This document shows, piece after piece, positions 16,885 through 27,500 of a stretch of DNA of 64,000 nucleotides. The stretch is from CALDOK01 sp964481655 (GTDB lineage Bacteria; Myxococcota_A; UBA796; JAFGLY01). The stretch spans positions 11,254 through 75,253 of the forward strand of contig CAYZVO010000011.1 in NCBI GenBank assembly GCA_964481655.1, given 5' to 3'. The notes beneath the pieces are model-generated. The model had not been told where the DNA came from and made no database searches. It saw only the letters and a program-made list of their open reading frames with translations. Position numbers and translations under genes: made by a program. Within the stretch, counting starts at the first letter, position 1. Each line of letters starts with the position of its first letter.

Positions 16885-19367
16885 CAGCGACCCACTCGCA
16901 CGAAGACGGGGCTGCTCCAGGCCAGATCCGGGGTGCCGTCGCGGGGCTCCTGCTGGGCGCGCAGGTAGTAGGAGTGGCTGCCGCTGCTCACCGACGTGTC
17001 GGTCCAGGTGCCGCTGACGGTGCTGCCGGCGTGATCCAGGCTGTCGACCTCGACCCCGTCGCGCACGACCACGAGCTCGACCAGGGAGCGGGTGGGCTCG
17101 ATCCGGTAGTCGAGCTTCACGCTGCCGCGCACGCTGCCTTCACCGCCCTGGTGGACCTTGCCCACGCTGGCGACCATGGCGATGGGCAGCCCGGTGGTGG
17201 CGCAGCTGCGGCGCTCCACCAGCGCCTCCCAGACGTCCTCGCGGCCGTCTCCGTCGGCCACCAGGCAGGTCAGGGCGTGGCCCCAGGGATCCCGGCGCAC
17301 GCCCAGGCCGTGGTGCCACAGCAGGCCGTGGGCGTCGGTGCCGCCCACGAAGCCCATGGCGGTGCCGCGCTTCAGGCCGTCGACCACGAAGCCGTCCTCG
17401 ACCGCGTCCCGGGAGTCGATCACCCCGCCGGGGGCCTCGGCCACGCCGTGCACGGAGACCATCTCCACGTGGCGCTGGATGTCCGGGTCCGCGGCGTCCC
17501 AGTCCGTGCCGGTCCAGGTGGTGTGATGGGGGGCCACGAAGGCGTCCTCGTTGCGGAGCGCGGCCATGAGCTTGGCGGTGGTGTTCGTGCCGTGGCGGAA
17601 CCCGAGCACGGGGGTGGGGGGCAGCCCGTGGAAGTAGACGTTGCGGTGGCCGAAGCCCCGGGGCAGCGGCGGCGAGGTCCACTCGAAGGCGTGGAAGGCC
17701 ACGAAGTCGTCCCGGGCGTCGAACAGCCGGGTGGCGTCGATCAGCTCGTGGTGCTGCGAGGGCAGCATGCGCCAGCCGGTGATGGTGTCGTGGTCGGTCA
17801 GGGCCGCGAAGTCCAGCCCGCGGACCCAGCAGCGAGCGTAGATCTCGTCGGGGGTGCCGGTGCCGTCGGACATGGCCGAGTGCATGTGCACGTCGCCCCA
17901 CAGGACGGTCTCGCCACCCGATGCGCCGCGCTTGGCCGCCGTCCGCGCGGTCTTGGCGGGGTCGGAGATCGGCTCGAAGGCGGGCGCGCCGTCCCAGGCG
18001 TCGGTGTTCACATCCACCTGCTCGAGCACAACGTCCTTGCGGGAGCGGCGGGTGGCCAGGAGGGTGTCGTCGTCGAGGGAGGCGATGCCGGCCAGGCGGC
18101 CCCGGGCGCCCCAGCCCAGGCGGGTCAGGTCCAGGGGTGGGGAGATGCCGTCGGCGCCGATGAGGTGCAGGTGGGCGCCCTGGGAGGGCCGAGTGATGAG
18201 CGCGACGCTGCCGTCGGGCCGCACGGTGATCTGCGGGAACTCGGCGCCCTGCTGCTCGCCGTGGTGCTCGCCCAGGGTGTAGCCGTCCGGGGCCACCAGC
18301 TGCTCCACGCTGCTGCCGCGCACCCGCCGCAGGCTCCACCACTTGACCACGCCGCCGGGCATGGAGGCGTGGTAGGCCACGAGCATCCCGCCGCCGGGCG
18401 CCGGGGCCAGGCGCGGGGCGGCCTGGGTCCCAGGCCGGGTGTCCACCGCCGCCAGCCGGCTCCAGGCGCCGCCGGTCTTGCGCTTCATCAGCACGTCGTA
18501 GTCGGGCTCGAGGGGGGTCAGCTCGGCGTCTGCAGACGGCGCGTGGTCCATCAGGCTGTCCCAGGCCACCCAGACCGAGCCGTCGGCCACACCCACCGCG
18601 GGGCGCCGGGCCAGCCAGCCCTCGCTCAAGACCTCGGGCTCGCCCATGGGGGTCCCGTCGGGGCCCAGCTGCTGGTAGAGCACCGCAGAGCGGCGCCCGT
18701 CGGAGCTCTCCCAGACCATGTGCAGGAAGCCGTCGTCGTCCACCACCAGATCCGGGGCGTCGCTGCGCTCGCCGTCCAGGCCGAGGCGCACGATGGCGCC
18801 GGGGCTGCCGTCCACCCGACGAAGGTGGATCTGCCGGGCCAGGTCGCCGCGCTGGGGCCGATCGTCCCGCCCGCTCCAGGCCAGCCAGACCGCTCCGGCG
18901 CGGCCCTCGGCCAGGCGGGGGTGCCAGGCCAGGCTGCCGTCGCTGACCGGGCTGGGTCGCCCGTTGCCCCGGTACAGCGTGATGGTCTCGCGCTGCCCGT
19001 CGAACTTCACCATGGCCACGATGGTCTGGCCGCCCGAGGTGACGAGCAGGTTCGGGGCGATCACGCCCATGCCCCCGTCGATCACGAGGGGCTCACCCCG
19101 GGTGAAGCCGCTGGCCTGCCCCCCAGCGGGGAGGGTGACCAGCTCGGCGTCCACGGGCAGCGAGGCCGGGGCGCTGGCGCGGGAGGCCGCGGCGCGGGTG
19201 TTGGCGGCCTTGGCGTCGGCGACCGCGGTGGGCTTGGAGGCTGCGGGCTCGCTGGGCCCGGCGTCGGAGTCGAAGCAGGCGGTCGACGACAGCAGCACGA
19301 CCGCGCCGAGGCCGGCGACCAGGGGGGAGGCCAGGCCGGTCCCGAGGATGTTGGATAGGTTCATCAT
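16884..19367 (-). CDS. PHP-domain lipoprotein with propeller-like N-terminal half
   Basis: 827 residues from the first of two adjacent ATGs (19367; the other is 19364). The open frame extends far upstream, but only this start gives an export signal: a hydrophobic stretch ending 'LLSSTAC' (lipid Cys near 30). Residues about 80-460 look like a repeat beta-propeller. Residues about 490-760 are a PHP phosphoesterase/DUF3604-like domain: 'LWGDVHMHSAMSDG', 'LDFAALTDHD', 'PHHTTW' and 'GGTDAHG', giving the metal His/Asp set. The tail is a beta-sandwich. It is the promoter-proximal gene of the seven-gene operon; a secreted phosphoesterase is likely, substrate unknown. Confidence 0.82.
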   Translation of the reverse strand: MMNLSNILGTGLASPLVAGLGAVVLLSSTACFDSDAGPSEPAASKPTAVADAKAANTRAAASRASAPASLPVDAELVTLPAGGQASGFTRGEPLVIDGGMGVIAPNLLVTSGGQTIVAMVKFDGQRETITLYRGNGRPSPVSDGSLAWHPRLAEGRAGAVWLAWSGRDDRPQRGDLARQIHLRRVDGSPGAIVRLGLDGERSDAPDLVVDDDGFLHMVWESSDGRRSAVLYQQLGPDGTPMGEPEVLSEGWLARRPAVGVADGSVWVAWDSLMDHAPSADAELTPLEPDYDVLMKRKTGGAWSRLAAVDTRPGTQAAPRLAPAPGGGMLVAYHASMPGGVVKWWSLRRVRGSSVEQLVAPDGYTLGEHHGEQQGAEFPQITVRPDGSVALITRPSQGAHLHLIGADGISPPLDLTRLGWGARGRLAGIASLDDDTLLATRRSRKDVVLEQVDVNTDAWDGAPAFEPISDPAKTARTAAKRGASGGETVLWGDVHMHSAMSDGTGTPDEIYARCWVRGLDFAALTDHDTITGWRMLPSQHHELIDATRLFDARDDFVAFHAFEWTSPPLPRGFGHRNVYFHGLPPTPVLGFRHGTNTTAKLMAALRNEDAFVAPHHTTWTGTDWDAADPDIQRHVEMVSVHGVAEAPGGVIDSRDAVEDGFVVDGLKRGTAMGFVGGTDAHGLLWHHGLGVRRDPWGHALTCLVADGDGREDVWEALVERRSCATTGLPIAMVASVGKVHQGGEGSVRGSVKLDYRIEPTRSLVELVVVRDGVEVDSLDHAGSTVSGTWTDTSVSSGSHSYYLRAQQEPRDGTPDLAWSSPVFVRVGR

Positions 19368-19430
19368 CCGCTGACTACTCGCTGTCTGCGCAACCAGCAA
19401 GGAGCCCGTCTCCTGCATCTGGCACAGCCC

Positions 19431-21611
19431 GTGAACACATCCTATCCTTCCCGCCCTCGCTCTCCCCTCCCCCTCGTCCTGGCGGTGCTGCTCGCCGCCT
19501 CGGGCTGCGAAGCCGCGCCCGAGCCGGAGCCCGAGCCCCCACCCCCGCCACCCTCGCCCTGGGTGGACAGCGAGCCCATCACCCCGACCAGGGATCCCAG
19601 CGCCCGCGCCCTGGCCGAGGCCTGGCCCGCGGTGCAGCTGGCCGCCTGCGACGGCCTCGTCCTGCCCCCCACCCCGCCGGTGGACCCGGGCCTCGAGTGG
19701 TGGTGGCTGACCGCCCAAGGCTGCGCCAGCGGCGACGCCGCGCTGCTCGAGCAGGTCCCCGAGGCCGCGCCGATGCACCGCCTCGCCCGGCAGATCCTGG
19801 CCGGCGTCACCCTCGATGGCGGCGACACCGCCGGCGCCCTCGCGCTGGCCACCGCCCTGGCCTCCGACGACGCCACGGACACCGCGGGTGCGGCCGCCCT
19901 GGCCCTGATCGCCACCCACAGCGAAGACGCCGACGCCAAGGCCCAGGCTCTGGTCCAGCTGTGGTCCCACCACCCGCTCCACCCCGCCGCCCCCACCGCC
20001 GCCCCCGAAGGCGTGGGCTGGCGCGAGGCCGGCATGCGGGGCGAGGCCCTGATGGCCTACGCCGACTGGGACGGGGTCATCGCCACCATGGAGCCCGTGG
20101 TCGCCAGCATCGACGCCGACGACATCGACGCCTGCCGGGCCCGCTACGTCCTGGGGCGCAGCTACTACAAGCGCAACAAGAAGACCCAGGCCCTGCCCCA
20201 CCTGTCCCTGCCCGGATCCAATTGCGCCTTCGGCGAGCCCCTGTACGGCCCCCGCATGGCCTACCTGAAGGGCCGCACCGAGCAGCGCCTGGGTCGGCAT
20301 CGCTCCGCCGCGGCCACCTTCAGCGCGCTGGCCGAGGCGTTCCCCGAGGACAGCCACGCCGACGACGGGCTGGTCCTGGGAGCCAACAGCCTGGCCAAGA
20401 CCGGGGACCGGGCCGAGGCCCACGTGCTCTGGCGTCAGGCCTGGGAGCTGCCGGGCGAAGGCGACATGGGACCCGAGGCCGCCTTCCGCCTGGCCTGGAG
20501 CTTCTACGAGGCCGGCCAAGGCGACACCGCGCGGGATCTGGCCGTGGAGCTGGCCACGCTCCCCGCCAGCCGGGACCGCTTCCACGTCCCCGCCGGCGCC
20601 TACTGGGCCGGCCGCTGGGCCCTGTACCCCGACGTCAACGACCCCAACGCCCGCCGCGAGGAAGGCCTCGAGCTGGCCGTCGAGCACTGGACCCGGGTCT
20701 GCAAGCAGCAGCCATGGTCCGTCTACGCGGTGATGGCCTACGCCCGCCTGGTCGAAGAAGCCCCGGAGGTCGCCGCCGAGCTGGCTCAGCGCAGCCGGCC
20801 GGTGCCCGCGCTGGACAGCTACCCCCTGCGGCGAGAGCTGGCCGAGGACCCCGCCGTGGTCCAGGCCAGCGCCCTGCTGGCCGCGGGCATGATCCCCGAG
20901 GCCCTGGCCCGCTGGGAGCAGGCCGCCGTCGAGGACCGCACCCTGCTCGAGCGCGCCTGGTGGACCCGCTCCCGCGCGGAGCTGGGCGACGCCCTGGCCG
21001 CCCACGAGCAGCTCCGCGGCTGGCTGCGCAAGAACCTCCCCGACGTGCCCACCGACGAGGCCGTGCAGCTGCTGCGGGTGGCCTACCCCCAGCTGTGGTG
21101 GACCGAGCTGCAGCAGCACTGCGCGGACAAGCGCTTCCCCGCCCGCTTCATGCACGCGCTGATGCGCACCGAGTCGAACTTCGATCCCGACGCCATCTCC
21201 TGGGCTGGCGCCCGGGGCCTCTGCCAGGTCATGCCCGCCACCGGCCGCGGCCTGGCCAAGCAGCTGAGCATCCAGATCACCGAAGACGACCTGCTCGATC
21301 CCGAGATGAGCATGCGCCTGGGCACCCACTACCAGGAGTCCATCCACAGGCAGTTCCACGACAACCCCTACCTGGCCGCCGCCGGCTACAACGCCGGGGA
21401 GCACCGGGTGGAGCAGTGGCTGCGGGAGCACGGCAACCTGCCCACCGACGAGTACGTGGAGCGCATCCCCTTCTCCGAGACCAACGGCTACGCCAAGCGC
21501 GTGGTCGGGACCTGGCAGGCCTACCACTGGCTGCACGACGGCGGCGACGCCTTCATCGACCTGTCCTGCTACAACAAGCAGGCCCAGAACCCGGACTGCG
21601 CGAAGAAGTGA
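19431..21611 (+). CDS. soluble-type lytic transglycosylase (SLT) lipoprotein
   Basis: 726 residues, GTG start without a strong ribosome site. Lipobox 'LAASGC' then a Pro/Glu linker. Residues about 60-540 are TPR-like helical repeats, like the superhelical ring of Slt70. The catalytic domain (about 560-700) has 'MRTESNFDPDAIS' (acid Glu), 'GLCQVMPATG', 'MRLGTHY' and 'AAGYNAG'. It cuts the MurNAc-GlcNAc glycosidic bond forming 1,6-anhydro ends, on the periplasmic face. Divergent from the PHP operon with only 63 bases between starts. Confidence 0.92.
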   Translation: MNTSYPSRPRSPLPLVLAVLLAASGCEAAPEPEPEPPPPPPSPWVDSEPITPTRDPSARALAEAWPAVQLAACDGLVLPPTPPVDPGLEWWWLTAQGCASGDAALLEQVPEAAPMHRLARQILAGVTLDGGDTAGALALATALASDDATDTAGAAALALIATHSEDADAKAQALVQLWSHHPLHPAAPTAAPEGVGWREAGMRGEALMAYADWDGVIATMEPVVASIDADDIDACRARYVLGRSYYKRNKKTQALPHLSLPGSNCAFGEPLYGPRMAYLKGRTEQRLGRHRSAAATFSALAEAFPEDSHADDGLVLGANSLAKTGDRAEAHVLWRQAWELPGEGDMGPEAAFRLAWSFYEAGQGDTARDLAVELATLPASRDRFHVPAGAYWAGRWALYPDVNDPNARREEGLELAVEHWTRVCKQQPWSVYAVMAYARLVEEAPEVAAELAQRSRPVPALDSYPLRRELAEDPAVVQASALLAAGMIPEALARWEQAAVEDRTLLERAWWTRSRAELGDALAAHEQLRGWLRKNLPDVPTDEAVQLLRVAYPQLWWTELQQHCADKRFPARFMHALMRTESNFDPDAISWAGARGLCQVMPATGRGLAKQLSIQITEDDLLDPEMSMRLGTHYQESIHRQFHDNPYLAAAGYNAGEHRVEQWLREHGNLPTDEYVERIPFSETNGYAKRVVGTWQAYHWLHDGGDAFIDLSCYNKQAQNPDCAKK

Positions 21612-21629
21612 CGCGGGGGGCACGCGACC

Positions 21630-21655
21630 TGTCCGACCGGCAGGTGCTGGTGCGT
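21630..21655 (+). promoter_or_regulatory. promoter-like element TGTCCG-N14-GTGCGT, copy 1
   Basis: TGTCCG at 21630-21635 and GTGCGT at 21650-21655, 14 bases apart and 29 bases before the RDD-protein ATG. Same spacing as seven other copies in this window. Would drive the operon that runs to the STAND NTPase. Confidence 0.6.
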
Positions 21656-21684
21656 CCAACCCCACACCCCTGACGGAGGTTCCC

Positions 21685-22296
21685 ATGGCCAGCTGCCCGC
21701 ACTGCGGCGTCCCCTTCGAGGTCGAAGACCTGTGCACCAACCCCGAGTGTCCGGCCGCCGAGGCCGCCGCCGAGGCCCTCGCACCCCCCAAGCCCGCACG
21801 CCCCGCCGGCGTGCCGACCCCGGCCCGCGGCGCGGACGTGGTCGTGGCGCCCCGCCCGCCCCTGGCACGACGCCTGGGCGGCTCGGCCCTCGAGGGCGTG
21901 ACCCTGGTCGTGGTGGAGATCATCGGCGTGCTCGCCATGAGCTTCACCCTGGGCATCTCCGGCGCGCTGACCTCGCTGCTGGCCGCGATCTACATGGGGG
22001 TCAAGGATCTGGACGGCGGCCGCTTCAGCTTCGGCAAGCGGGCCGTGGGCACCCGGGTCGTGGACGCCACCACCCTGCAGCGGGCGAGCAACGCCAAGTG
22101 CTTCCTGCGCAACCTGCCCTGGGTGCTGTTCTGGGCCCTGGCCATCGTCCCGGTCATCGGCGACTTCATCGGCTGGTCCCTGCTGGGCCTGATGGCCATG
22201 ATCGACGTCGGGCTGATCATCGCCACCCCCACCGGTCGGCGCCTGGGCGACTTCCTAGCCGGCACCCAGGTGGTGCCCGAGGAGCGCAGCCCATGA
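21685..22296 (+). CDS. RDD-family membrane protein with N-terminal zinc ribbon
   Basis: 203 residues; strong Shine-Dalgarno GGAGGT 4 bases before the ATG. The first 30 residues carry a zinc-ribbon-like Cys set ('CPHCG' ... 'CTNPECP'), then an Ala/Pro linker. RDD-type membrane segments follow: 'PLARRLGGSALEG', hydrophobic about 68-100, 'SFGKRAVGTRVVD', and hydrophobic about 138-180. RDD proteins are small membrane proteins, some of them ion antiporters; function here is unknown. The first gene of an operon that leads through M48, GDPD-like and STAND genes; its stop overlaps the next ATG (ATGA). Confidence 0.82.
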   Translation: MASCPHCGVPFEVEDLCTNPECPAAEAAAEALAPPKPARPAGVPTPARGADVVVAPRPPLARRLGGSALEGVTLVVVEIIGVLAMSFTLGISGALTSLLAAIYMGVKDLDGGRFSFGKRAVGTRVVDATTLQRASNAKCFLRNLPWVLFWALAIVPVIGDFIGWSLLGLMAMIDVGLIIATPTGRRLGDFLAGTQVVPEERSP

Positions 22297-23342
22297 ACCC
22301 CGAGCGCGTCCGCTTCCCCGAGATCCACGCCGACGCCTTCGTGCACGACGCCGACCGCGCGGCCCTCGAGGCCCTGCGAGGGGTGCCCGGGCTCGACGCG
22401 GTGGCCCGGAAGCTCGCCAGCGGCAGCATCGAGCGCAAGTTCCACGCCATCCACAGCCGCACCGCAGTGCGCCTGGGGCCGACCCAGTACCCCACGCTGT
22501 ACGGCATGGTCGAAGAGGCCTGCGAGATCCTGGACCTCGAGGTGCCCGACACCTACGTCAGCGGCCACTTCCAGGTCAACGCCTACGCCTTCGGCTTCCA
22601 GAAGTACACCCTGACCCTCAACGCGGGCCTGGTGGACCAGATGGATGACGAGCAGGTCCTGGCGGTGATCGGGCACGAGCTGGGCCACATCCTCTGCGAC
22701 CACATGCTCTACAAGTCCCTGGCCCACCTCATCTCCTTCTACGGGATGCGGGCGCTGGGCATGGTCTTCGGGGGCTTCACCAAGCTGCTGACCGTGCCCC
22801 TGCAGCTGGCGCTGCTCAACTGGAGCCGCGCGGCGGAGTACTCCTGCGACCGGGCCGGGCTGCTCGTGCTGCAGGATCCCCGCAAGGTGTCGGGCACCCT
22901 GGTCAAGCTGGCGGGCGGCCCCCGCCGCTTCCGAGACGAGTTCTCCCTGGACGCCGTGCGCGAGCAGTACCGGGACTTCTCGGACACCGCGACCACCACC
23001 GACAAGCTCTACGCCCTGTGGCACGAGGTCACCCGCACCCACCCGGATCCCATCTGGCGCGCCAACGCCATCCTCGAGTGGGCCGAGAGCGGTGAGTACG
23101 AGACCATCCTGGCCGGGAACTACCTGCGCCGAGGCGCGGTCCTGGCCCAGCGGGAGCCCCCCATCGAGGGCATGTACGCCTGCCCCGCCTGCGACACCTG
23201 GGCCCACCGGGGCAACCCCTGCCACAAGTGCGGCCTGCGGGAGGCCGAAGAGGCCCGCCAGCGCTGCCCCGTGGGCCACGTGGCCGACGTCAGCTGGCGC
23301 TTCTGCCGGCGCTGCGGCGAGCAGCTGGACGCGGACGGTTAG
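22293..23342 (+). CDS. M48-family zinc metallopeptidase
   Basis: 349 residues, ATG overlapping the upstream stop. Gluzincin motif 'VIGHELGHILCDH' (H128, E129, H132) and third ligand Glu in 'RAAEYSCDRAGLL'. Two weakly hydrophobic stretches (about 140-175) suggest membrane association, as in HtpX/Ste24 relatives. The C-terminal 60 residues add two zinc ribbons ('CPACDTW', 'CHKCG', 'CPVGH', 'CRRCG'). M48 enzymes degrade misfolded or membrane proteins. The zinc-ribbon tail and the zinc ribbon of the RDD neighbour may mediate a shared assembly (inference). Confidence 0.9.
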   Translation: MNPERVRFPEIHADAFVHDADRAALEALRGVPGLDAVARKLASGSIERKFHAIHSRTAVRLGPTQYPTLYGMVEEACEILDLEVPDTYVSGHFQVNAYAFGFQKYTLTLNAGLVDQMDDEQVLAVIGHELGHILCDHMLYKSLAHLISFYGMRALGMVFGGFTKLLTVPLQLALLNWSRAAEYSCDRAGLLVLQDPRKVSGTLVKLAGGPRRFRDEFSLDAVREQYRDFSDTATTTDKLYALWHEVTRTHPDPIWRANAILEWAESGEYETILAGNYLRRGAVLAQREPPIEGMYACPACDTWAHRGNPCHKCGLREAEEARQRCPVGHVADVSWRFCRRCGEQLDADG

Positions 23343-23357
23343 GCTGGACGCCGCCCG

Positions 23358-23750
23358 ATGAACCACGCCGACGCCACCAACCACCGTTCCCTCCTGCTCA
23401 CCGATCTGGGCCTCGTCGCGCTCACGGTGGTGGGCTGCGCCGCGCGCTGGTGGCTGTGGGACACCCCCGTCCTCCACCTCGGCGCGGTGCTCGGCATCTA
23501 CGTCGCGTCCAAGATCGCCGGCTGGCTGATCGCCGACTACGCCGCCTTCCAGCGCTTCATCGACGCCCAGGTGACAGCCTCCCAGCACGGCGCCATCAGC
23601 GGCTTCGCGTTCTTCAAGGGGGTCCTGGTGGCCCTGCTCTTCGCCGGCTTCGTGCTGGTGGATCCGAGCTTCTGGCTCGTGGAGTCCGCCCTGGTGGTCG
23701 CCATGCGTCTATGGGTGCGCAAGCACGACGCCTGCGCCGAGGGCCGCTGA
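23358..23750 (+). CDS. small membrane protein
   Basis: 130 residues. Hydrophobic segments at about 15-34, 40-60 and 82-103, with an acidic start and a basic C-terminal stretch ('RLWVRKHD'). No family recognised. Fifteen bases after the M48 gene and three bases before the next ATG, so certainly co-transcribed with both. Confidence 0.7.
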   Translation: MNHADATNHRSLLLTDLGLVALTVVGCAARWWLWDTPVLHLGAVLGIYVASKIAGWLIADYAAFQRFIDAQVTASQHGAISGFAFFKGVLVALLFAGFVLVDPSFWLVESALVVAMRLWVRKHDACAEGR

Positions 23751-23753
23751 CCC

Positions 23754-24542
23754 ATGACCGATCTCCCCACCCTGCCCCTGCTCACCGACGCCCCCATGGC
23801 GGTGGTGCACCACCGCAAGCTCAACAGCCAGGAGGGGCTCGAGGGCATCCTGCCGGCCCTCGACGCGTACCCCGAGTACCTGCACGTGGCCGAGGGAGAC
23901 CTGTGCTGGGCCCAGGACGGCGACGACCTGCTGCTCTACATGCACCACCCCGACGCCGTCTACGACACCCTCTCCCCGGCGCAGCTGCGGGAGCGGGCCG
24001 ACGCCGGCGAGCTGTGGACCCTCGAGCGCGCCCTGGACGCCCGCTACGACGGGCTGCTGTTCGTGGTGGAGCTCAAGACCGGGCGCGGCTCCCGGGACGC
24101 CGCCATCCAGGCCGCTGTCCAGCAGCTGCAGGCCCGCCGGCCCGGGCGCTACTGGTTCGACACCTTCGCCATCGCCGACACGGTCGCCATCAAGGACGCG
24201 GACCCCGCCGCGATCACCAGCCTGCACACCAAGATCCTGTCGGGCAGCCGGGTGCTCGAGACCGCGCCGAGCCCCGTGCGGGTGCGCTGGGCCGCCCTGG
24301 GCCAGCTGGGCGCCACGGATCTGCTCACGGTGACCTACAAGACCTCGCCCCAGCGCCTGTTCGCCTGGGCCGGTGCATCCCTGGCCAAGACCGTCGAGGC
24401 GGTGGAGCGCCACGACAAGCGCGTCGTCTGCGGCGGCGTGGCCACCCCCGCCATGTTCAGCGAGGTCCAGCGGGCCGGCGCCCGGGGGGCCTACATCAAG
24501 TTCCCCTGGGATCAGCTGCCCCACGCGCCGAGCGGGGCCTAG
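23754..24542 (+). CDS. GDPD-like (glycerophosphodiester phosphodiesterase fold) protein
   Basis: 262 residues. The pattern follows the GDPD/PI-PLC TIM barrel: 'AVVHHRKLNSQEGL' (His-Arg and the Asn position), 'HVAEGDLCWAQDGDDLLLYMHHPD' (E-x-D metal pair and a His), 'LLFVVELKTG' (E-x-K) and a C-terminal 'GARGAYIKFPWD'. GDPD enzymes hydrolyse glycerophosphodiesters to glycerol-3-phosphate. Here the second catalytic His is followed by Pro rather than Asp, so activity is not assured. No signal peptide: cytoplasmic. Three bases before the STAND NTPase. Confidence 0.65.
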   Translation: MTDLPTLPLLTDAPMAVVHHRKLNSQEGLEGILPALDAYPEYLHVAEGDLCWAQDGDDLLLYMHHPDAVYDTLSPAQLRERADAGELWTLERALDARYDGLLFVVELKTGRGSRDAAIQAAVQQLQARRPGRYWFDTFAIADTVAIKDADPAAITSLHTKILSGSRVLETAPSPVRVRWAALGQLGATDLLTVTYKTSPQRLFAWAGASLAKTVEAVERHDKRVVCGGVATPAMFSEVQRAGARGAYIKFPWDQLPHAPSGA

Positions 24543-24545
24543 GCC

Positions 24546-27500
24546 GTGGGCGCCCCCCCCATCCAGCTCGCCGGCGACTACGCCCCCGAGCGCGCGGACG
24601 CCTACGAGGCGCTGGTGGCCCGGGCCCTGGCCACCGCCCCGGCGGAGCTCGCCGAGCCCCTGGAGCAGTACCGGGCCAACCTCGAGGCCGGGCGCGCCGG
24701 CATGGCCATCAAGCACGCTCGCCGTGTGGCCACCACGCTCGTGCAGGCCGCCGCGGCGAGCACGCTGGTTGGGATGGACGACGAGCAGCTGGCCGAGCCG
24801 ACCATCGAGGCGGTCATGGTCCTGCTGCTCGAGCAGCGCGACGCCGAGATCACAGTCTGGGTCGACGACCTGCTCGCGCCTCTGTTGGACCGCGAGGACC
24901 AGAGCCCGCTGCGGGGGTTGCTGCGGGGGTTGCTGGGCCGCGCCGAAACCCGGGCCGCGCTGGCCCGCGTCGAGGCGAAGCCACCGCGGACCGAGCCCCG
25001 GGTTCCCTTCGAGACCTGGGCGCGGTCCCAGCTCGCGAAGGGCGGGCTCGAGGCCCTGGCGCTGGAGCTGCTCGAGGCCTGCACCACCCTCTGGGAGCCC
25101 GGCGATGGCGACACGGGCTCATCCTCGCTGGTGCCGCACCCGACGCTGCTGCTCGCCGAGCACAGCGCCGCGGCCACAGCCCGAGCGGTGGCCGCAGACC
25201 ACCTCGCGCGGCGTCGCTATCCCGACGTGATCGCGATCCTGTACGGCCGCTACCGCCACGCCCTCGAGGCCGGGGATCACCCGGGGGCCGCGGAGTGCCG
25301 GCGAGGGCTGTTCGAGATCGGAGCGCAGCTGGTGTCCGCCATCCTGGTGGAGCACCTGCAGCGGGACCAGCACCGCATCGAGGGACCGGCACGCAGCGCG
25401 GTCAACAGGCTGCTGCAGCCCGCGATGCTGGCCCTGGCCGACTGGCTCCGGGAGATCCTGCTGCCCCTGGTCCAGGCCGGGGCCGAGGCCGGCCACCCCA
25501 TCGCGGCCTCCCTCCAGGACAGCCTGCACCGGGAGCTGGTCCCGGGCCGCAGCGGTGCCGAGCTGCTCCATGAGGTCCCCGAGCTGCGCAACCGGAGCGC
25601 CCACGCCGGGGCGCCCTACGACCCGGCGGTGGCCCGCGCCGACCTCGCCCGCCCCGGACACGAGGCCCTGCTCTACGAGCTGCTGGCCGCCTTGGCGTCC
25701 CTGCGCGGCTGGGGCTCGCTGCGGGCGGTGGGCCCCCTGGACGATGGTCAGACCCGGGTGGTCCTGCGGGACGCCGAAGGCGAGCGCACGACCGAGCTTC
25801 GCAGCGAGCGCAGCCTCGCACCGGGCCACTACCACCTGGTGGATCTCAGGGGCCCTCGCGACCAGCTCGACGCCGCACAGCTGATCGACCTGGCGCCGCT
25901 GGTGGTGTTCCTCCCCTCCCCGGACCGGCCCGAAGGAGCGCCCGAACCCTACCTGTTCCAGCGGCTGGAGCTGCTCGGCGACGAGAAGCACTACGTCAGC
26001 CACCGGGGCCTGCGGGCGCAGACCACGGCGCGGTTCAATCAGGGGTTCGAGGCGCTGGGCACACGCTGGCTCGGCGGCCTGCCTGCGGCTTCGCCAACGA
26101 GCGAGGACACGGTCTGGGCCCGCTTCCGGCGCCTGGCCCGCCAGAGCACCCACCGCTACCTGGCGGCCATGACGGCCGGGCGCGTCCGCAGCGCCCGCGT
26201 CTCCGACGCCCAGGTCGGTGTCGGCGCGAAGTACGACCCGGATCTCTACGTGCCCCGGCGGTCCCAGCAAGCGGCCCTGGCGGCCTTCGAGCGCACCAGC
26301 GAGCGCAGCGGCTTCGTGCTGCTGGGAGGCTCGGGCGCGGGCAAGACCAACCTGCTATGCCACGAGGCGCAACGGCTGGAGGACGCCGGCCACCTGGTGC
26401 TGTTGGTCAACGCCAGCAGCTTCTCGAGCCTGACGCCGACGGCCCTGATCCACGAGACCTTCGAGAGCCGCACACCCATCGCCGAGCTGCTGAGCTACCT
26501 CGACGAGCTGGCGGACAGGAACGAGCGCCAGGTCTACCTGATCTTCGACGCCATCAACGAGTGCGTCCGCCCTGGAGACAGCGCCGGTGGCGGCGTCGGC
26601 CCCGCGGCCTTGATCGAACGCCTGGACCAGCTGATCCTCAGCCACGGGATGGCGCGGGTGAAGCTGGTGATGAGCTGCCGCAGCTACACCTGGGAAGAGG
26701 CCAAGCGCGAGCGAAACATGGGGCTCGATCCCGGGCGCTACTTCACCAGCCGCGACATCGGTGGCGAAGACGAGCACGCCCACGAGCATCACCTCGGCGG
26801 CTTCACTCCCCAGGAGCTCGCCGACGCCTACCAGCGCTACCAGCGAGCCTTCGAGCTGCAGACCAGCTGGGAGGAGCTCGACAGCGAGGAGCCTCCCGAG
26901 CGCCTGCGCCTGCTGAGCGACCCCTTCCGCCTCAACCTGCTGGCCCACCACTACCGGGGCCGCGCCCTGCCCGAACGCTTCGACTCCCTGGGCCTGATGC
27001 GGGTGGTCTTCGAGCACCTGGCCCCAGGCGGCGAGAGCGAGCGCCAGGGCATGATGGACATGCTGGTGGAGCTGGTGGCCGAGCTGTGGCGCGGACGCAG
27101 GGACACGCTCCCCGAGCGACAGCTGCACGGCCTCACGCGGCCCCGCGACGGGCGCGCCGCGCCCCTGAGCTACGCCCTGTGGTTCGACGACCAGCGCCAC
27201 CGATCCCGCTTCCTCCGGGCGGCGCTGGACGCAAACGTGCTGCGCATCGAGCGCGGCGGCTACGAGCCGGAGCTGCGCTTCACCTTCGATCGCCTGCACG
27301 AATACCTGCTGGCGCAGCACTTCCTGGACCGCCTGCGGGCGGCCGGCGGGGAGCGCGAGCCCGCGGCCTTCTTCCACGAGCACATCGAGCAGCTGGGCGA
27401 CTACGCCGTGGGCTGGGGTGCGCTGCGCAACGCCGTGCTGATGCAGTGCGCCCGGGACAGCAGCGACGCCCCCCTGGCGAGCCTGGCCGAGAGCCCGCAC

